Shown here one piece after another: positions 10,563 to 21,543 of a DNA stretch of 64,000 nucleotides. The translations under genes and the position numbers were made by a program. This DNA is from Choristoneura fumiferana. Its lineage: Eukaryota > Arthropoda > Insecta > Lepidoptera > Tortricidae. The DNA is taken from positions 42,351,040-42,415,039 of the forward strand of contig NC_133472.1 of NCBI RefSeq assembly GCF_025370935.1. Direction: 5' to 3'. The notes under the pieces are model-generated. The model ran no database searches, was not told the origin of the DNA, and was given only the letters and a program-made list of their open reading frames with translations. The first letter of the stretch is position 1. Every line of letters begins with the position of its first letter.

Positions 10563-10695
10563 GGGCCCTATACTACGAAATACCTAATTCGGACTTCGTG
10601 TCTTGCCGTCCCGCTGACGCTTATATTATTTAATACGAGAGTGAGAGGGACGGTACGATACGAACTTCGATTTCCGAATTTCGAAATAGCCCCCC
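10563..10695. mobile_element. Hairpin MITE, GGGCTACTACGAAATTCG family
   Basis: Shares TACTACGAAAT at the left, the core TATTTAATACGAGAGTGAGA, and the inverted right end with the copies at 13822-13942 and 30298-30421. Internal CGTCC(C) and GGGACGG segments form the arms. Confidence 0.65.
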
Positions 10696-11194
10696 CAAAC
10701 AAATTTGGTGGAACGTGCGTCATTATACGGTGAAATTTTATGCTATAGCACAGAATAAGTAATAGTACAAGTACAGAAGTTTCACTGCCGTACAAAAGTG
10801 ACGTTTAGGCATAAGAATCGTGCCTACTGTATGCTTCTCTGTCTATCGCATAACTCGTGTTCACTCGCACGCGTTGAGTCGCACTGAATCGCCTCAACGT
10901 TGGGGAGGCCCAGTATGTACTTGTAGCTCGGCGGCGGAATGGCCTAGTGACACCCCCCTGGCTATAGGCAACAATTTTATGTTCTTAAGACACGTTTTAA
11001 CATAAAGATGGGTTTTCGTTTCGTACTAACTAGTTAACAGCATTGCATTTCAGGCTCTTTAGCTACTACGAAGTGCAAAGTTCGATTTGCCGTTGCTTGG
11101 GCCAATCGTCTTTTTAACGTAGCTTGTTACCATGGATTGTTGTTGTAGATATAGTTTAGATATAGTTAGTGTTTAGTATTGTAACTAAGGGACC

Positions 11195-11442
11195 CCATAC
11201 ATCCCTGTATTTCTTTTATTATTATTTTTAATTTTTTTCTTTAATTGTATAATATAGTTTTTAAGTATTTTATTTGTAATTATATTTTTATGAAAAAATG
11301 ACTTTCTGCCAAGTTTCTTGCGGCGCATTCTTCTTGGCAATGATAGTCGTTCCGAAAGCGCTGGTAGTTTAAAAAAATGACGTGTAAAAGTGCCCATTGC
11401 GGCCTATTTACTGAATAAATCATTTGAATTTGAATTTGAATG
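11195..11442 (+). mobile_element. LINE 3' end with (TTTGAA) tail
   Basis: Contains GACTTTCTGCCAAGTTTCTT, CTTGGCAATGATAG and CATTGCGGCCTATTTACTGA. It ends with AATAAATCATTTGAATTTG followed by further TTTGAA hexamers. The tail structure marks it as the 3' end of a LINE. No reverse transcriptase codons remain. Confidence 0.6.
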
Positions 11443-11560
11443 GTCCTGAGTTACTTATTAAAAGTATCCCTTTTACGGGGTACCTACAAATTCACTATAA
11501 GTTAGGAGTTGTGGCGGTTTATGGCAATTTCTACACACACAACATTTTTACTATTTTTAC

Positions 11561-11876
11561 TTTATTTGACTATTTTGTATATATTTTATAAATTAAAACT
11601 TAACAATGCCTTTTATCGAACAGAAAAACAATTTTTAAGCTACCTTTACAAATAACAAAGTTACACAGTTTTTAAATTCAAGATTAGACAGAGAAAGACA
11701 TACTGGCATGTGACGTCACACGCCAGTACCGCCATACTTGCTGTTTTTTCCAAAAAGTCTATATAAATCCAATTTTCAACCGATTTAAATTTTCTCTTCG
11801 CTAAACACTATCTGTTTATCTATATTTTCATAATAATATTAAGATATGGCAAAATCAGGAGTTGTCAAATACCGTA
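11561..11876 (+). mobile_element. TACGGTATTTGAC-end element, copy 1
   Basis: Matches the copies at 53854-54202 and 58028-58383 through GACATACTGGCATGTGACGT and the right end GTTGTCAAATACCGTA. The left terminal bases are degraded. Non-coding. Confidence 0.7.
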
Positions 11877-12349
11877 ATTCTGCTTTTATAGAACACAGTA
11901 GGTTAGGTTAGATTTGTTTAATGAAAGTACCGAAAAATATATAGTTTCAGAGAAAATCCTTAGTTGGCAAATTAAGCAAATGAAACATTTGGGAAACGTG
12001 AGTTGGGAAAGGCAGAGAACCCATTTTTATTTGTCTTATTACGAGTTCTGTTGGTTAGACAGTTGGTAAGGCTTTAGCCAAGTCATTAAAGCTTGATGTC
12101 GTTATAATGACAAGCCGAAACAGCGGAAGCGAGGGTCTCGTGACTTCCGGTGTGAGGGGGACTTTTTTCCAACTGGGAACTTTATTGCGAAATTTGTTTT
12201 TAGATAATTTGAATGTAATTTGAATTAATATGCCGCACGTTGTTTGAAACTGTAAAAGTTCGTTTTTAAAGCTAAATGGAGCACACGATAGCTCCCGAAC
12301 ACAATGAAAGACAGGTTGAATGTACTATGTGTTGGTAGGTAATATTTAT

Positions 12350-12810
12350 TGGCAAAATATAACTTTTTCATCACACTTGCTCGTAAACAGTGTCGAAACA
12401 TGCAGCCTACCTTGGTTGCAACCCCCCAAATAAAACCCTCGACCTTAATGTGCTTGTCATGAAGCCCGTGGTCGGTAAATGAGTCATTGCACGTACAAAT
12501 TTTCTTGTCATGAAGCCCAAGGTCGGTAAATGAGTCAATGTGCGTACTGATGGTGCTGCGCGCGCTGCTGCAGGACCACATGGAGGAGGCGGAGAACGGC
12601 ACTGCCAAGAGCGCAGCCCAAGGTATCGCCAATATTTGGAACAATTTTTTTTTCTTTTACAAATATAAAATTTTACTCGCAAATGTGATGAAAAACATTG
12701 TATGTCGCACGGGCGGTACTAGAATTACGAACATCTTCGACTTCGGGCTTCTAATAGACTCTCGTTCGTAATTCCTTATTAACCGCCCTTAAGACACAAT
12801 GTACTATTTT
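12350..12810 (+). repeat. Unclassified dispersed repeat, copy 1
   Basis: Aligns along its whole length with 27345-27868. Landmarks are CATCACACTTGCTCGTAAAC, two direct CATGAAGCCC...GGTCGGTAAATGAGTCA segments, a GC-rich block (12540-12622), and an end with GGGCGGTACTAGAATTACGA mirrored by TTCGTAATTCC...ACCGCCC. The GC-rich block gives open frames on both strands, none convincing. No terminal repeats of the whole unit were seen. Confidence 0.6.
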
Positions 12811-13282
12811 TTAAAGGACAATATTCATTTTATTTAAACAAACGCATTATAGAAAAGGTATAATTGAAGTAGGTACTTATACTAAACTATCCTAAAACTA
12901 ACTTAACTATATATTACAATTCCCCCAAGTCCTGTCCCTGCGGAAGAGTGCCTATAAGGCTGGTTTCATTTCCGCGCTGTATCCTGATCCCAAGAATTTA
13001 TTTTTATTTTGTCAAAAAAATGGTGTATATTTACAGAGCTGGTAACTCCAATTTTGACAGGCAGGTAGCTGACGTTAAAATATAATCGGCCTACTGCTAC
13101 TGCAAGTTGGACTCGCGCACACGATGGTAAGACGGACAGACGAAAATAGAAACATTGGAACATAGAACTTTCTCCTTTTTTGAAGTCGGTTAAACACGTG
13201 AATGATATTGAATAACTACACGTGGCAACGATAACTGTGAGATTTGTAAATGAAAAAAAAAACAACAGACACAGCTCTCTCG

Positions 13283-13640
13283 CGCGTGTGATGGCGGAGC
13301 AGTCACACGCAAGTCGGTCGACGCTTGTTTCCAGCGATAAATCTGGTCAAGTGACCCTATTTTGAATTTCCCGCGACTCAAAAAAGCCGATGGCTGCTTA
13401 CAGGAGTGATCTTAGTCTTGGAAGCTGATTTATTAACCTCCTTTAGTGGCAGTCGTGGCAGTGGTACAAATAAAAGAAATTGGAATGAATGGAAAAAACA
13501 GTTATTTCCTAAATTGAAGAGGTTTTTTTCCAGCGATAAAGCTCAACATTTTCAGCTTTATCGCTATATGTCACGTGACCAGATTTGACGCTGGAAACGA
13601 GCGTCGAGCGACTCCATGTGGCCGCGCCTTTAAAGTTGTA
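13283..13640. mobile_element. Element with imperfect long inverted ends
   Basis: GTCGACGCTTGTTTCCAGCG then AAATCTGGTCAAGTGACC on the left is mirrored by CACGTGACCAGATTTGACGC then TGGAAACGAGCGTCGAGC on the right. The interior is non-coding. The exact ends are uncertain. Confidence 0.5.
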
Positions 13641-13821
13641 GTTTACTGAAGGTCAAGTTTATCAGCTCAGCAAGGAACGCGCGCAGCTTCCTCTGTTATT
13701 AAACAAGCGGTGCCGTTAATTAACAGTTAATTAAACGCTAACGTAATCGCCCCGCGTCGCGGCCACGCTCGAGTGACGCGGGCGCAGTATGTAGATACAA
13801 ATACCTAACCAAAAGCCCGGC

Positions 13822-13942
13822 GGGGCTACTATGAAATTCGAAAATCGAAATTCGTGTCGTTCCGTCTCTCTGGCTCTTTAATACGAGAGTGAGAGGGACG
13901 GCACGATGCGAACTTCGATTTTCGAATTTTAGAGTAGGCCCT
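13822..13942. mobile_element. Hairpin MITE, GGGGCTACTACGAAATTCG family
   Basis: GGGGCTACTATGAAATTCGA is mirrored by TCGAATTTTAGAGTAGGCCC, with the core TTTAATACGAGAGTGAGAGG. A partial repeat of the left end (TACTACGAAATGCGA) follows at once at 13945-13990. Confidence 0.75.
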
Positions 13943-14171
13943 CAGTACTACGAAATGCGATTAGAACTTCGCATCGTACCGTCTTGCTCATCTCATCGTA
14001 CAGTGAAATTGTGAATCAACTTTTTATCAGCAGTGTTTCCGAACTACGAGAACTTACACGAAAAGGGTTTATACAGTGTGTTACCGGCCGCCAGGGTTTT
14101 TTTAAGGGAGGTTAAAGTAACGTATTTCTGTAAGTAACTTAACCGTGATATTAATTTAATTCATACACTAA

Positions 14172-14312
14172 GGGGCTGTTTCACCATCCATTGATTAGTG
14201 TTAACGGGCGGTTAGGTGTGATGCCGTCTCTATTTGTTTTGTTCGAATAGACGGAGACGGCATCACATTTAACCGTCGGTTAACGCTAATCAATGGATGG
14301 TGAAACAGCCCC
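14172..14312. mobile_element. 141-bp PIF/Harbinger-like MITE, copy 1
   Basis: GGGGCTGTTTCACCATCC and its exact inverse at the right end enclose a palindrome of exactly 141 bases, flanked by TAA on both sides. A 3-base TWA duplication is typical of PIF/Harbinger elements. Copies of identical length lie at 58540, 62703 and 63382. Confidence 0.8.
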
Positions 14313-14820
14313 TAAATTTAAGACTTTGTTAACTTTCTAACAAAATTATAATTGCCAGCAATGTCCGTGAATAGTAGGGAATCAGTTACTGTCCAGCTGA
14401 CCTAATTTGGCAGACACTCCAATGACTTCTACAGGAAGTAAAGACACGTGTCAAACGAATGTCAAAGACTCAAAACAAACCTCGATTGAATGTACAGCAA
14501 AGTAAATTGACAAGTAACAATCGAAGTATCTGTCGGCTGTCATTTACACACTTACTTGTCAATTTACTTTGCTGTAAATTGCTGGCAATTATAATAAAAT
14601 AAATAAAAAATAATAAAAATGTATTTATTTATCAACTCACAAAGGACCACATTAGATACATTTTCACATAAGTTTGTTTACGCAAGTTCCAAACATGAAG
14701 AATCCTTTGCGAGAGACTGGAGTCTGAACTAGGTGGGTACCTGTACTACAGATCACCAGCAAATTTATCGGCAAAAATAAATTTGTTTGAAAGTTAACAA
14801 AGTCTGAATTTTAGTTTATT
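14313..14820. mobile_element. TIR element enclosing a smaller hairpin element
   Basis: AAGACTTTGTTAACTTTCTA at the left is mirrored by GAAAGTTAACAAAGTCTGAA near 14790-14815. Inside lies a second fold-back (14345-14595, ends ATTATAATTGCCAGCAAT) whose own centre is another palindrome (AGCAAAGTAAATTGACAAGT, 14492-14578). This suggests sequential insertion. Confidence 0.5.
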
Positions 14821-15073
14821 AATTAAAATAATGTCATGGTTAAGTCATAAAATTAAAAAAAAGCCTGGTTGCCGGTAATACGCCGTATTTTTTTAAAGGC
14901 TGGCAACGGAGCAATGATTCTCCTTGAGTAGTTGGTACTCATGGGCGGTGGTGATCATTTCCCATCACATCCGCTTGCTCGTTTGCCTCCTTGTCATAAT
15001 ATAAAAAACTAACCCGGTTTTAGCTTGATAGCTATAAGAATATAATAGCTATAAATATAGCTTTTAAAAACAA

Positions 15074-15225
15074 TTCAAAGTCAAAGTCAAAATATCTTTT
15101 CAATTTAGGCTATAACATGCACTTATGAATGTCAAAAAATCTACCACCGGTTCGGAAAAACCTCCGTTGAGAAGAATCCGGCAAGAAACTCAACGAGGTA
15201 TATATTTTTTAGTTTTTTAATATTT
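15074..15225 (-). mobile_element. LINE 3' tail, GACTTTGACTTTGA type
   Basis: CAAAGTCAAAGTCAAAATAT followed by AATTTAGGCTATAACATGC and CTACCACCGGTTCGGAAAAA recurs at 40815-40960, 24190-24700 (interrupted) and 52535-52590. Read on the - strand it ends with AATAAAGATATTTTGACTTT-like sequence, a LINE 3' tail. A fragment of the 37536-37806 repeat lies just left (about 14930-15000). Confidence 0.6.
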
Positions 15226-15379
15226 CTAAATATTACCTATACTGTACCTACAGTTCATTCGCATCAGCCATGTAAAGCAACATTTTTTATGTTTGTAGCG
15301 TGACAGGGAATGACAATTATTGGGCTTTAAGATTTAGGATAGTGTATAATAGAAAATAATATTTAATACTACCTTATGC

Positions 15380-15460
15380 CCGCGGCTTCGGCTTCTTTCC
15401 ACGTGAAAGACAAACATACAAACACAATTTCGCATTTACAATATTAGTATATGCCTGTAT
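15380..15460 (-). mobile_element. Internally deleted Helitron-like copy
   Basis: GCCCGCGGCTTCGGC is joined within a few bases to CACGTGAAAGACAAACATAC and CGCATTTACAATATTAGTAT. Both ends of the family are present, but most of the interior is lost. Confidence 0.55.
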
Positions 15461-15686
15461 GGAATAAGGGAAAATCTAAAAATCTCTTATTTCTTAAAGT
15501 CGCTGAACTAATGTCGTTCAGTTTGACGAGTACCTACGATCTACTTCTAATTATTTGCTCCTGTTAAAGGGCACATCCTGTATAACACAGAAGATAAAAT
15601 ATAAGTGTCAACAGTAAAAGTACAATAAACAACATTTCTAAGACGCAACTGTAATATAACACTAGATATTTTTTTTATCTAGTCAA

Positions 15687-16109
15687 TGAGGCTATCGCGA
15701 ATGAATTCGCCGCTAGAGGCGCTAGTGTAAGCGTGAGGTCTCCGAAATGTCAAATCTCATAGTTTTTGGGTGAACTACGCGGGTTTATTTATAATTAGAA
15801 TAATTTTGTGAATATTTTGCAATATCTGAAATTAATTATGGCAAATATGCGTTCCGGGGCAATGAATGTCTATGTTTTGAGACAGTTTTGTCTTTCGGAA
15901 ACCTTTGTCCTCCCTTTTTTCCGAACAAAACGGGGACTTTGCAACACTGTGGCATGCTCGATATTTTTATGCTACGGTTTTAAGGTGTATTAAATATGAT
16001 TTTAATCTAAACTTTGTTTTAACGCCCGTAATAACAGACTTTGAAAGCCATACTTAAAAACCTCACGCAACAGTGCGCCATCTAGTGAGACAAAAAACGA
16101 TAGCCCTCA
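15687..16109 (+). mobile_element. TGAGGGCTATCG element, copy 1 (423 bp)
   Basis: Starts TGAGGCTATCGCG (one G lost) and ends CGATAGCCCTCA. The interior contains CGCCGCTAGAGGCGCTAGTG at the left and CAGTGCGCCATCTAGTGAGA at the right. Three further full copies (24222, 35199, 41713) have nearly the same length. A 61-codon open frame (15808-15993) lies inside but is frameshifted among copies, so the element is probably non-autonomous. Confidence 0.75.
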
Positions 16110-16556
16110 TTGAGTTTACATCTCACTATAACCATACAAAATGTATGGGAGGGAACGAGTGATGCCAGATCTACTGATAAAGCAGTAAGATCTACCTGAT
16201 TTTAGAACTATCCACTGATCTACTGTCTTACTTTTAAAATTGAAGAAATCTACCTGATTTTTTAATTGCACGGATAAATCCAAGCTACTAAATATACAAA
16301 AACAAATTTCGTCTCAAAAACGTGTCTGTTAGTGGTTTTTGCCTACTCTGTGGTAACGTCGATGGGAACTAACATATACTAGTAGCGTAAAGTTTTTAAA
16401 AACTATGAAAATGGGAAGCATCAATAATTTGAGTCGAAACTTTCGACTTTCGCGTGGGACCGGCGCGGGCGCCGCAAAACGCTAAAAACGAGAACGACTA
16501 GCGAATCACGAACGATGTTTATTCTATATTGAATAAGTATCTTTACGTTGGCTCTG
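16110..16556. other. Unassigned intergenic sequence
   Basis: No gene or shared repeat recognised. Imperfect direct repeats of ATCTACCTGATTTT occur near 16190 and 16250. Confidence 0.45.
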
Positions 16557-16640
16557 GGGGGCTACTACGAAATTCCAAAATCGAGGTTCGTATCGTACCA
16601 TCCCTCTCTTTCTCGTATTAAATAGTATTAGCGTTAGCAT
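16557..16640. mobile_element. Left half of a GGGGCTACTACGAAATTC MITE
   Basis: GGGGGCTACTACGAAATTCC continues to TTTCTCGTATTAAATAGTAT, where the family palindrome centre lies. The right arm is missing. Confidence 0.6.
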
Positions 16641-16771
16641 CAGTACTGTACCTGTGCTTTCTCACTTCTTACTATGTTATGTTTAATAAAGAGTTATTAA
16701 TCCTAATTTCACATTGTATGTAAATTTGTCGTATTTCGGTTCCCGTAGAATTATTGTGTTTATATATCTGC

Positions 16772-16990
16772 ACTAGCTTTTGCCCGCGGCTTCGCCCGCG
16801 TATAATCCGGTTATCGCGCGCTGTTCCCTTAGGAACTGTACACTTTTCCGGGATAAAAAGTAGCCTATGTCACCCTCTGGCCCATAAACTATCTCTATGC
16901 CAAAAATCACGTCGATCCGTCGCTCCGTTTCGTCGTGAAAGACGGACAAACATACAAACACACACACTTTCGCATTTATAATATTAGTAT
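16772..16990 (-). mobile_element. Helitron-like element, full length, inverted
   Basis: ACTAGCTTTTGCCCGCGGCT at the left and TTTATAATATTAGTATGG at the right are the complements of the family 3' and 5' ends. The internal TCCGTCGCTCCGTTTCGTCG matches the copy at 6917-7130. No coding capacity. Confidence 0.65.
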
Positions 16991-18600
16991 GGATTTAACA
17001 AAAATTCTATTCCTCTAAGTACGAGGCGGGGGTGAAAGATATTTACTAGCCTTAGTAAATTAGCTAAATTTATAAATAAATAAATAAGCACACGTCAGGA
17101 GATAAATTCTCGTTCCCGAAAACATTCTCAAAAGTTGCCGAGAACTTCTCATGTTGAAAGTTTCGCAACTTTGGAAACTTCTCGTCGGTGCACTGCTAAG
17201 CTTTACTCGAAGTTTTTGTTTTTTTAAATCGTTTTTTTGGAGAACATACATGTCTAAATATGTTTTAAAAAATAAACATAAATTAATTAAACATATACCT
17301 AAATTAATACCCTAATTGTGATTTGTATTTAATAGTAATAATAATTTATAATCTTACGACATGATATCGATTTTTGTGATCTGAAATAAATTATTTATTA
17401 CTATGAATAAAAAGACAATAAGAAAACTAGGTCGCGTTCGATCTTGATTTTAACTCTAGATCTCTAGTTTGCGAATCCAACACTATACCGCACACCGCTG
17501 AACCAACACGCCAATGGTAGAGCTATCGAAATTGTGCGTGTAAGTTATACTAAAAAAAACACTATGGCATAAATAAATGCATTTTCCCAGGGATATGATG
17601 CCGATATCAATAAATAAACAAATACCTACACAAGAATTGCTCGTTTAGAGATACAGGATAATTAATTCTGTGATGATAATCAACGTCAAAGCAGCTGTAA
17701 AATTTTAAGTAAATTATTGCAAGCTATTTAAATACTTACTTAGTTAAACGCACTGTTTATCGCACTCACATTTATTCTCTTCATCGAAACACAATTCGAT
17801 GTGCAAAGACCATTTCAGAGAACGTAATTCCACGTTTTATTGGTTTTTTTAATAAAAAAAAACACTTCGAAGCACGCATTTGCTTTCTAGGGTTCTTTCA
17901 ACCTCCTAAGGGCCATCTGTCACAGTCACAGTGTTGTATCTATAAAACCACACCAGATAACACACTGTGTTTTTTTTCTCTAATTCTTATTCTATACCTA
18001 ATTATTATTCTCTTATGCACGACTTTAATTAGATAAAATACTTGTCGCTTAAGCAAAATTTTTACATTCTAAAAATTGCCACAGAATCCCTTGTTATCGC
18101 GAAGAACTTTAACCGCTATCTTCAAACACTATTGAATGTGCGAATAAGCCAATCAAATAAAAACTTCATTCATTCACAACACATTCGATCCATCGTTAAT
18201 AGTCATGAATAAGAGTTATTTTACTACACATTTTACGCTCTAAATATTACTTAAAAGAAAAAAAAACTGTTCTGAAAAATGGATCTACGTCCACGTCTTT
18301 ACAGCGTATTGATTTTAAAACCCTATCAATCAAAAATACCGTTCGAAAGTGGTCAAAATTGTGCTCAATTTGAAGTACGAGAGGAGTTAACAGCCTCAAT
18401 TAATCTCGTCAACTTGTGAAGATACGCAAAATTTACGACACGACTTTCGAACGGCATTTTGGCGGATGCGTTTCCAAAAACGCTCCGCACGCAAAACAAA
18501 ATTCAAAATTTGCTTTCAGTTGTGTAACAAACTTTCCAAAAAATTATTTCGCGTTGTTTCTAGAAACATATCAACATGGTTAATTTAAATTAAACACTAA
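16991..18600. other. AT-rich region with little recognisable content
   Basis: Apart from a fragment around 17100-17190 (GTTGCCGAGAACTTCTC) related to the repeat at 48985-49130, I recognise nothing. Simple AT tracts dominate. Confidence 0.5.
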
Positions 18601-18610
18601 TGCCGAGCTG

Positions 18611-18645
18611 TATAAAAAGCCAAAACGCCTTGTTTTAATCACCTG
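18611..18645 (+). promoter_or_regulatory. Orphan core promoter: TATA box and initiator
   Basis: TATAAAAAG at 18611-18619 is a canonical TATA box. Thirty bases from its first T lies TCACC with A at 18641, a plausible initiator. A CpG-rich stretch with two candidate start codons (18717 and 18734) follows. No exon with a recognisable domain could be joined, and the first candidate frames run into a SINE. On the - strand an ATG near 18719 is followed by GTGAGT, so a - strand exon is also possible. Confidence 0.3.
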
Positions 18646-18899
18646 CGACTAGAAGTAGTGTTGTCCATCGATAAACATCCATGGTGTTGTTTCACTGAAC
18701 TTCACTCACGTAACGCATGGCGCGCGGCGGTCGATGCGGCACTGGCGCTGGCAGGTGCGCGTGCGTCGGTGCGCCCGGAGGGGTGGGGGGCGCTATGGCG
18801 GGAACGCGTACGAAATACTATTCGCCGTTTACTATAGTCACTACCCTATGGGGTACAGTCGAACAAAATGTATCATGTACCAAGATACCTTTGTGCTAC

Positions 18900-19098
18900 C
18901 AATCCATTCCAGCCTGTATACGTCCCACTGCTGGGCACAAGCCTCCTCTCATAACAAGAGGGCTTGGGCCATAGCTCCCACGCGGGCCCAGTGCGGATTG
19001 GCAACTTCACACGCAACATTGAATTGATTCGCTGGTGTGTGCAGGTTTCCTCACGATGTTTTCCTTTACCGCAAAGCTCGTGGTAAATTTCAAAATGA
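18900..19098 (-). mobile_element. SINE family A fragment
   Basis: CAGCCTGTATACGTCCCACT, GGGCCATAGCTCCCACGCGG and CACGATGTTTTCCTTTACCG follow the inverted SINE A order. The tRNA-like head is missing. Confidence 0.7.
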
Positions 19099-19767
19099 TG
19101 TGACGTGTGTTTATGATGTGTAGCTACGTATTAATTAATTTACTTTGAAATATATATTATACTTACTACCTACAAAAAGGGAACTCTATTAATGTCCCTT
19201 ACTGTCTGTCTGTCACTAGAGATGCAAAATTAATTTCACTGAAAATGCTGATAAAATACGGTAATTTATACAGCGTGTAAATTTTATACGGGCGTATATT
19301 GTAATGGCGATTAGTATTAGACCTAGGTAACCTATTTACATTCATTTCTTTAGGAAATTAGGTTTCTTTTCTGTAGCTACGTTTATGCAAGAAAATGTTC
19401 AAAGCGTGTGTGTTCTTACAGTGTGGAGGTGGAGGAACTGCACGAAGACACATTTCTTGTATGAACGTAGCTATCATAAGGTCACGGGTGAGCAAGTACC
19501 TAATACAAGTTAGGAGTATCACATAGACGAAGGAGTCACAACCACAAGGGGTTTCGGGAGCATAAAGATCGATAATGATGATTGTTGTTTTATAATGCGT
19601 TGACTCGAGTACTGTTGTGCGTACGCGCATAGAATACGATGCGCACTGGGTCAGCGGGGCACGTGCTGGATACCAGAACAGATATCCCCAGAGCTTTGGA
19701 GACGTTTGCATTGTTTAAATTAAAGGTCTCTTCTACCATTACACCGTATCACACCACGAGCGTAATA
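19099..19767. other. Unassigned intergenic sequence
   Basis: Holds a 117-codon open frame on the - strand (19358-19711) that I do not recognise. It has no domain or splice context to support coding. Confidence 0.4.
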
Positions 19768-20074
19768 GGGCGTTTACTTGCCCTTTCTTTTTTTAAATTT
19801 TTGAAAGTAATGGTGTTTTCCAACTCAGAATCAAGATCGAGTCCGATCGTTTAAAAAATGACCACAGTTTTATATTAAAAGCAATAAGTCAGTTTTGTCA
19901 CGGTATCGTGTGTGAAAAAGACGTCGCAAAACTGTCATTTTTTTGGGGATTTTTTTTAACTATCTGAATCGATTGTGCTCTTGATTCTGAATAGGAAAAA
20001 CTATTATTTTTCCAAAATTTCAAAAAAAAAAGAAATGGTATACTTTACTAGGTAGAAATGGTATATAAACGCCC
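19768..20074. mobile_element. GGGCGTTTA-end MITE, copy 1
   Basis: GGGCGTTTA at the left and TATAAACGCCC at the right enclose an imperfect palindrome. It has CTCAGAATCAAGA on the left and TCTTGATTCTGAATAGG on the right. Copies lie at 54437-54750 and 62976-63247. Confidence 0.7.
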
Positions 20075-20249
20075 AATAGCAATGTGTCAGGCAAAAATAT
20101 ATTCTTTGTATTGAAAAGTATGAGACTATACTATCTATGCCCACTATCAGCGGCGGCCTTACCCATTGCGAGGCTCCGGGCGGCGGCTCTATGTCCTTCG
20201 TGAAAAGTATGTGATGCAAAAATATCTAGTTGAAAAATCTATATTTTTT

Positions 20250-20810
20250 AGGGTTCCGGAGCCAAAATGGCAAAAACGGAACCCTTATAGTTTCGCCATG
20301 TCTGTCAGTCTGTCTGTCAGTCCGCCCGTCCGCAGTTTTTCTCAGGGACTATCAATGCTAGAAAGCTGTAATTTTGCACGAATATGTATGTAAACTATGC
20401 CGACAAAATGGTACAATCAAAATTACAAAAATATTTTTTTTAGTGTACCTCCCATAGATGTAATGTGGGGTGATTTTTTTTCTCATCCAAACTTGTAGTG
20501 TTGGGTATCGTTGGATAGGTCTATCAAAATCATTAGGGGGTTGCTAAAACGATTTTTCGATTCAGTGATTTGGTTGCAAAATATTCAACTTTAAAGTGCA
20601 AATTTTCATTAAAATCGAGCGTCCCCCCCCCTCTAAAATCTAAACCGGTGGGTGGTAAATTTTGAAAAAAATCAGAATGGTAGTAATTTTATCAAACTTT
20701 CAAGGAAAACTATAAGGGCTAAGTTTGCTTGATATTTATTAGTAGTTTAAGAGTAAATAGCAGCCTAAGTTATAACCTCTTCAATTTCGGCATAAACATT
20801 GTTTTTTTTT
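20250..20810 (+). mobile_element. AGGGTTCCGGAGCCAAAATGG element, copy 1
   Basis: Starts AGGGTTCCGGAGCCAAAATG, then ACGGAACCCTTATAGTTTCG and CAGGGACTATCAATGCTAGA. It aligns with 25290-25905 for about 500 bases. In the second copy the far end shows TGGCTACGAAACCCTA, the inverted form of the start. No transposase is present. Confidence 0.6.
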
Positions 20811-20996
20811 CATTCACTCCAATTTCTTTTAGCAAGTGTAGTAACTTAGAAGACGTAGTTTTATAGTACCTAGGTAGTATAGATTTACAGCTATCACACG
20901 CACTATCGGTGATCACACGGTATTCTGGAGTGGTATGATTTTAAAAATCGATCCCCGCCGCGGCCTAAAACATTACGGAGAAGCTAAACAAACTGC

Positions 20997-21543
20997 GGGG
21001 CTACTACGAAATTCTAAAATCGAAGTTCGTGTCGTTCCGTCCCTCTGACTAACTAACTAACTAACTAATTTGGCTCAGGGACCCAAAGAGGGTCTTGGCC
21101 TCCGAAACGAGAGCACGCCATCTGTCCCGATCGTGCGCAGCCTCTTGCCAGTCGTCGACTTGGAGACGTCGCAGATCCGCCTGGACACTGTCCTCCCAGC
21201 GGTACCTGGGTCGCCCGACCGGGCGGCGACCAGCCGGTCGTCCCACGTATGCTCTTTTGGCAGCCCGATCCTCTCCCATTCGTAGTAGGTGGCCGAACCA
21301 GCGAAGTCTGTGTGATTTTGTTACGCCGATGATGTTGGGTTCAGCCACCAGCTCCTGGATCTCTCTGTTTTTACGGATCCTCCACGTGCCGTCGTCTCTC
21401 TTGACAGGTCCCAGGATCTTACGCAAGACCTTCCTTTCCGCTACAAGGAGTTGATATTCCTCTTTTTGTGTTAGTGCGTCCCTCTGACACTTATACTATT
21501 TAATACGAGAGCGAGAGGATCTTCGAATTTCGGAGGAGGCCCT
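20997..21543. mobile_element. GGGGCTACTACGAAATTC MITE, split by a LINE
   Basis: The left arm (20997-21049) and right part (21477-21543, core TATTTAATACGAGAGCGAGA) form one family copy interrupted by an RTE-like fragment. The 12-base sequence CGTCCCTCTGAC is present on both sides, so the uninterrupted site can be read directly. Confidence 0.8.
21050..21476 (-). mobile_element. 5'-truncated RTE-like LINE, C-terminal frame intact
   Basis: On the - strand an open frame (21061-21426, 121 codons) reads like the extreme C-terminus of an endonuclease/reverse-transcriptase LINE. It contains RLRWFGHLLRMGEDRAAKRA and GRRPVGRPRYRWEDSVQADL, then WRALVSEAK near the end. The 3' end is a TTAG microsatellite (21049-21067 on the + strand as CTAA repeats), as RTE-clade LINEs often have. 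A perfect 12-base target duplication flanks it (21038-21049 and 21477-21488). The lack of internal stops suggests a recent insertion. Clade assignment is tentative. Confidence 0.8.

Noticed and set aside
12225..12682. Overlapping frames of 91 and 139 codons on the - strand
   Set aside because: They fall in the dispersed repeat also present at 27345-27868, where the frames differ.
19358..19711. 117-codon open frame on the - strand
   Set aside because: No domain, biased composition or splice signals support it.
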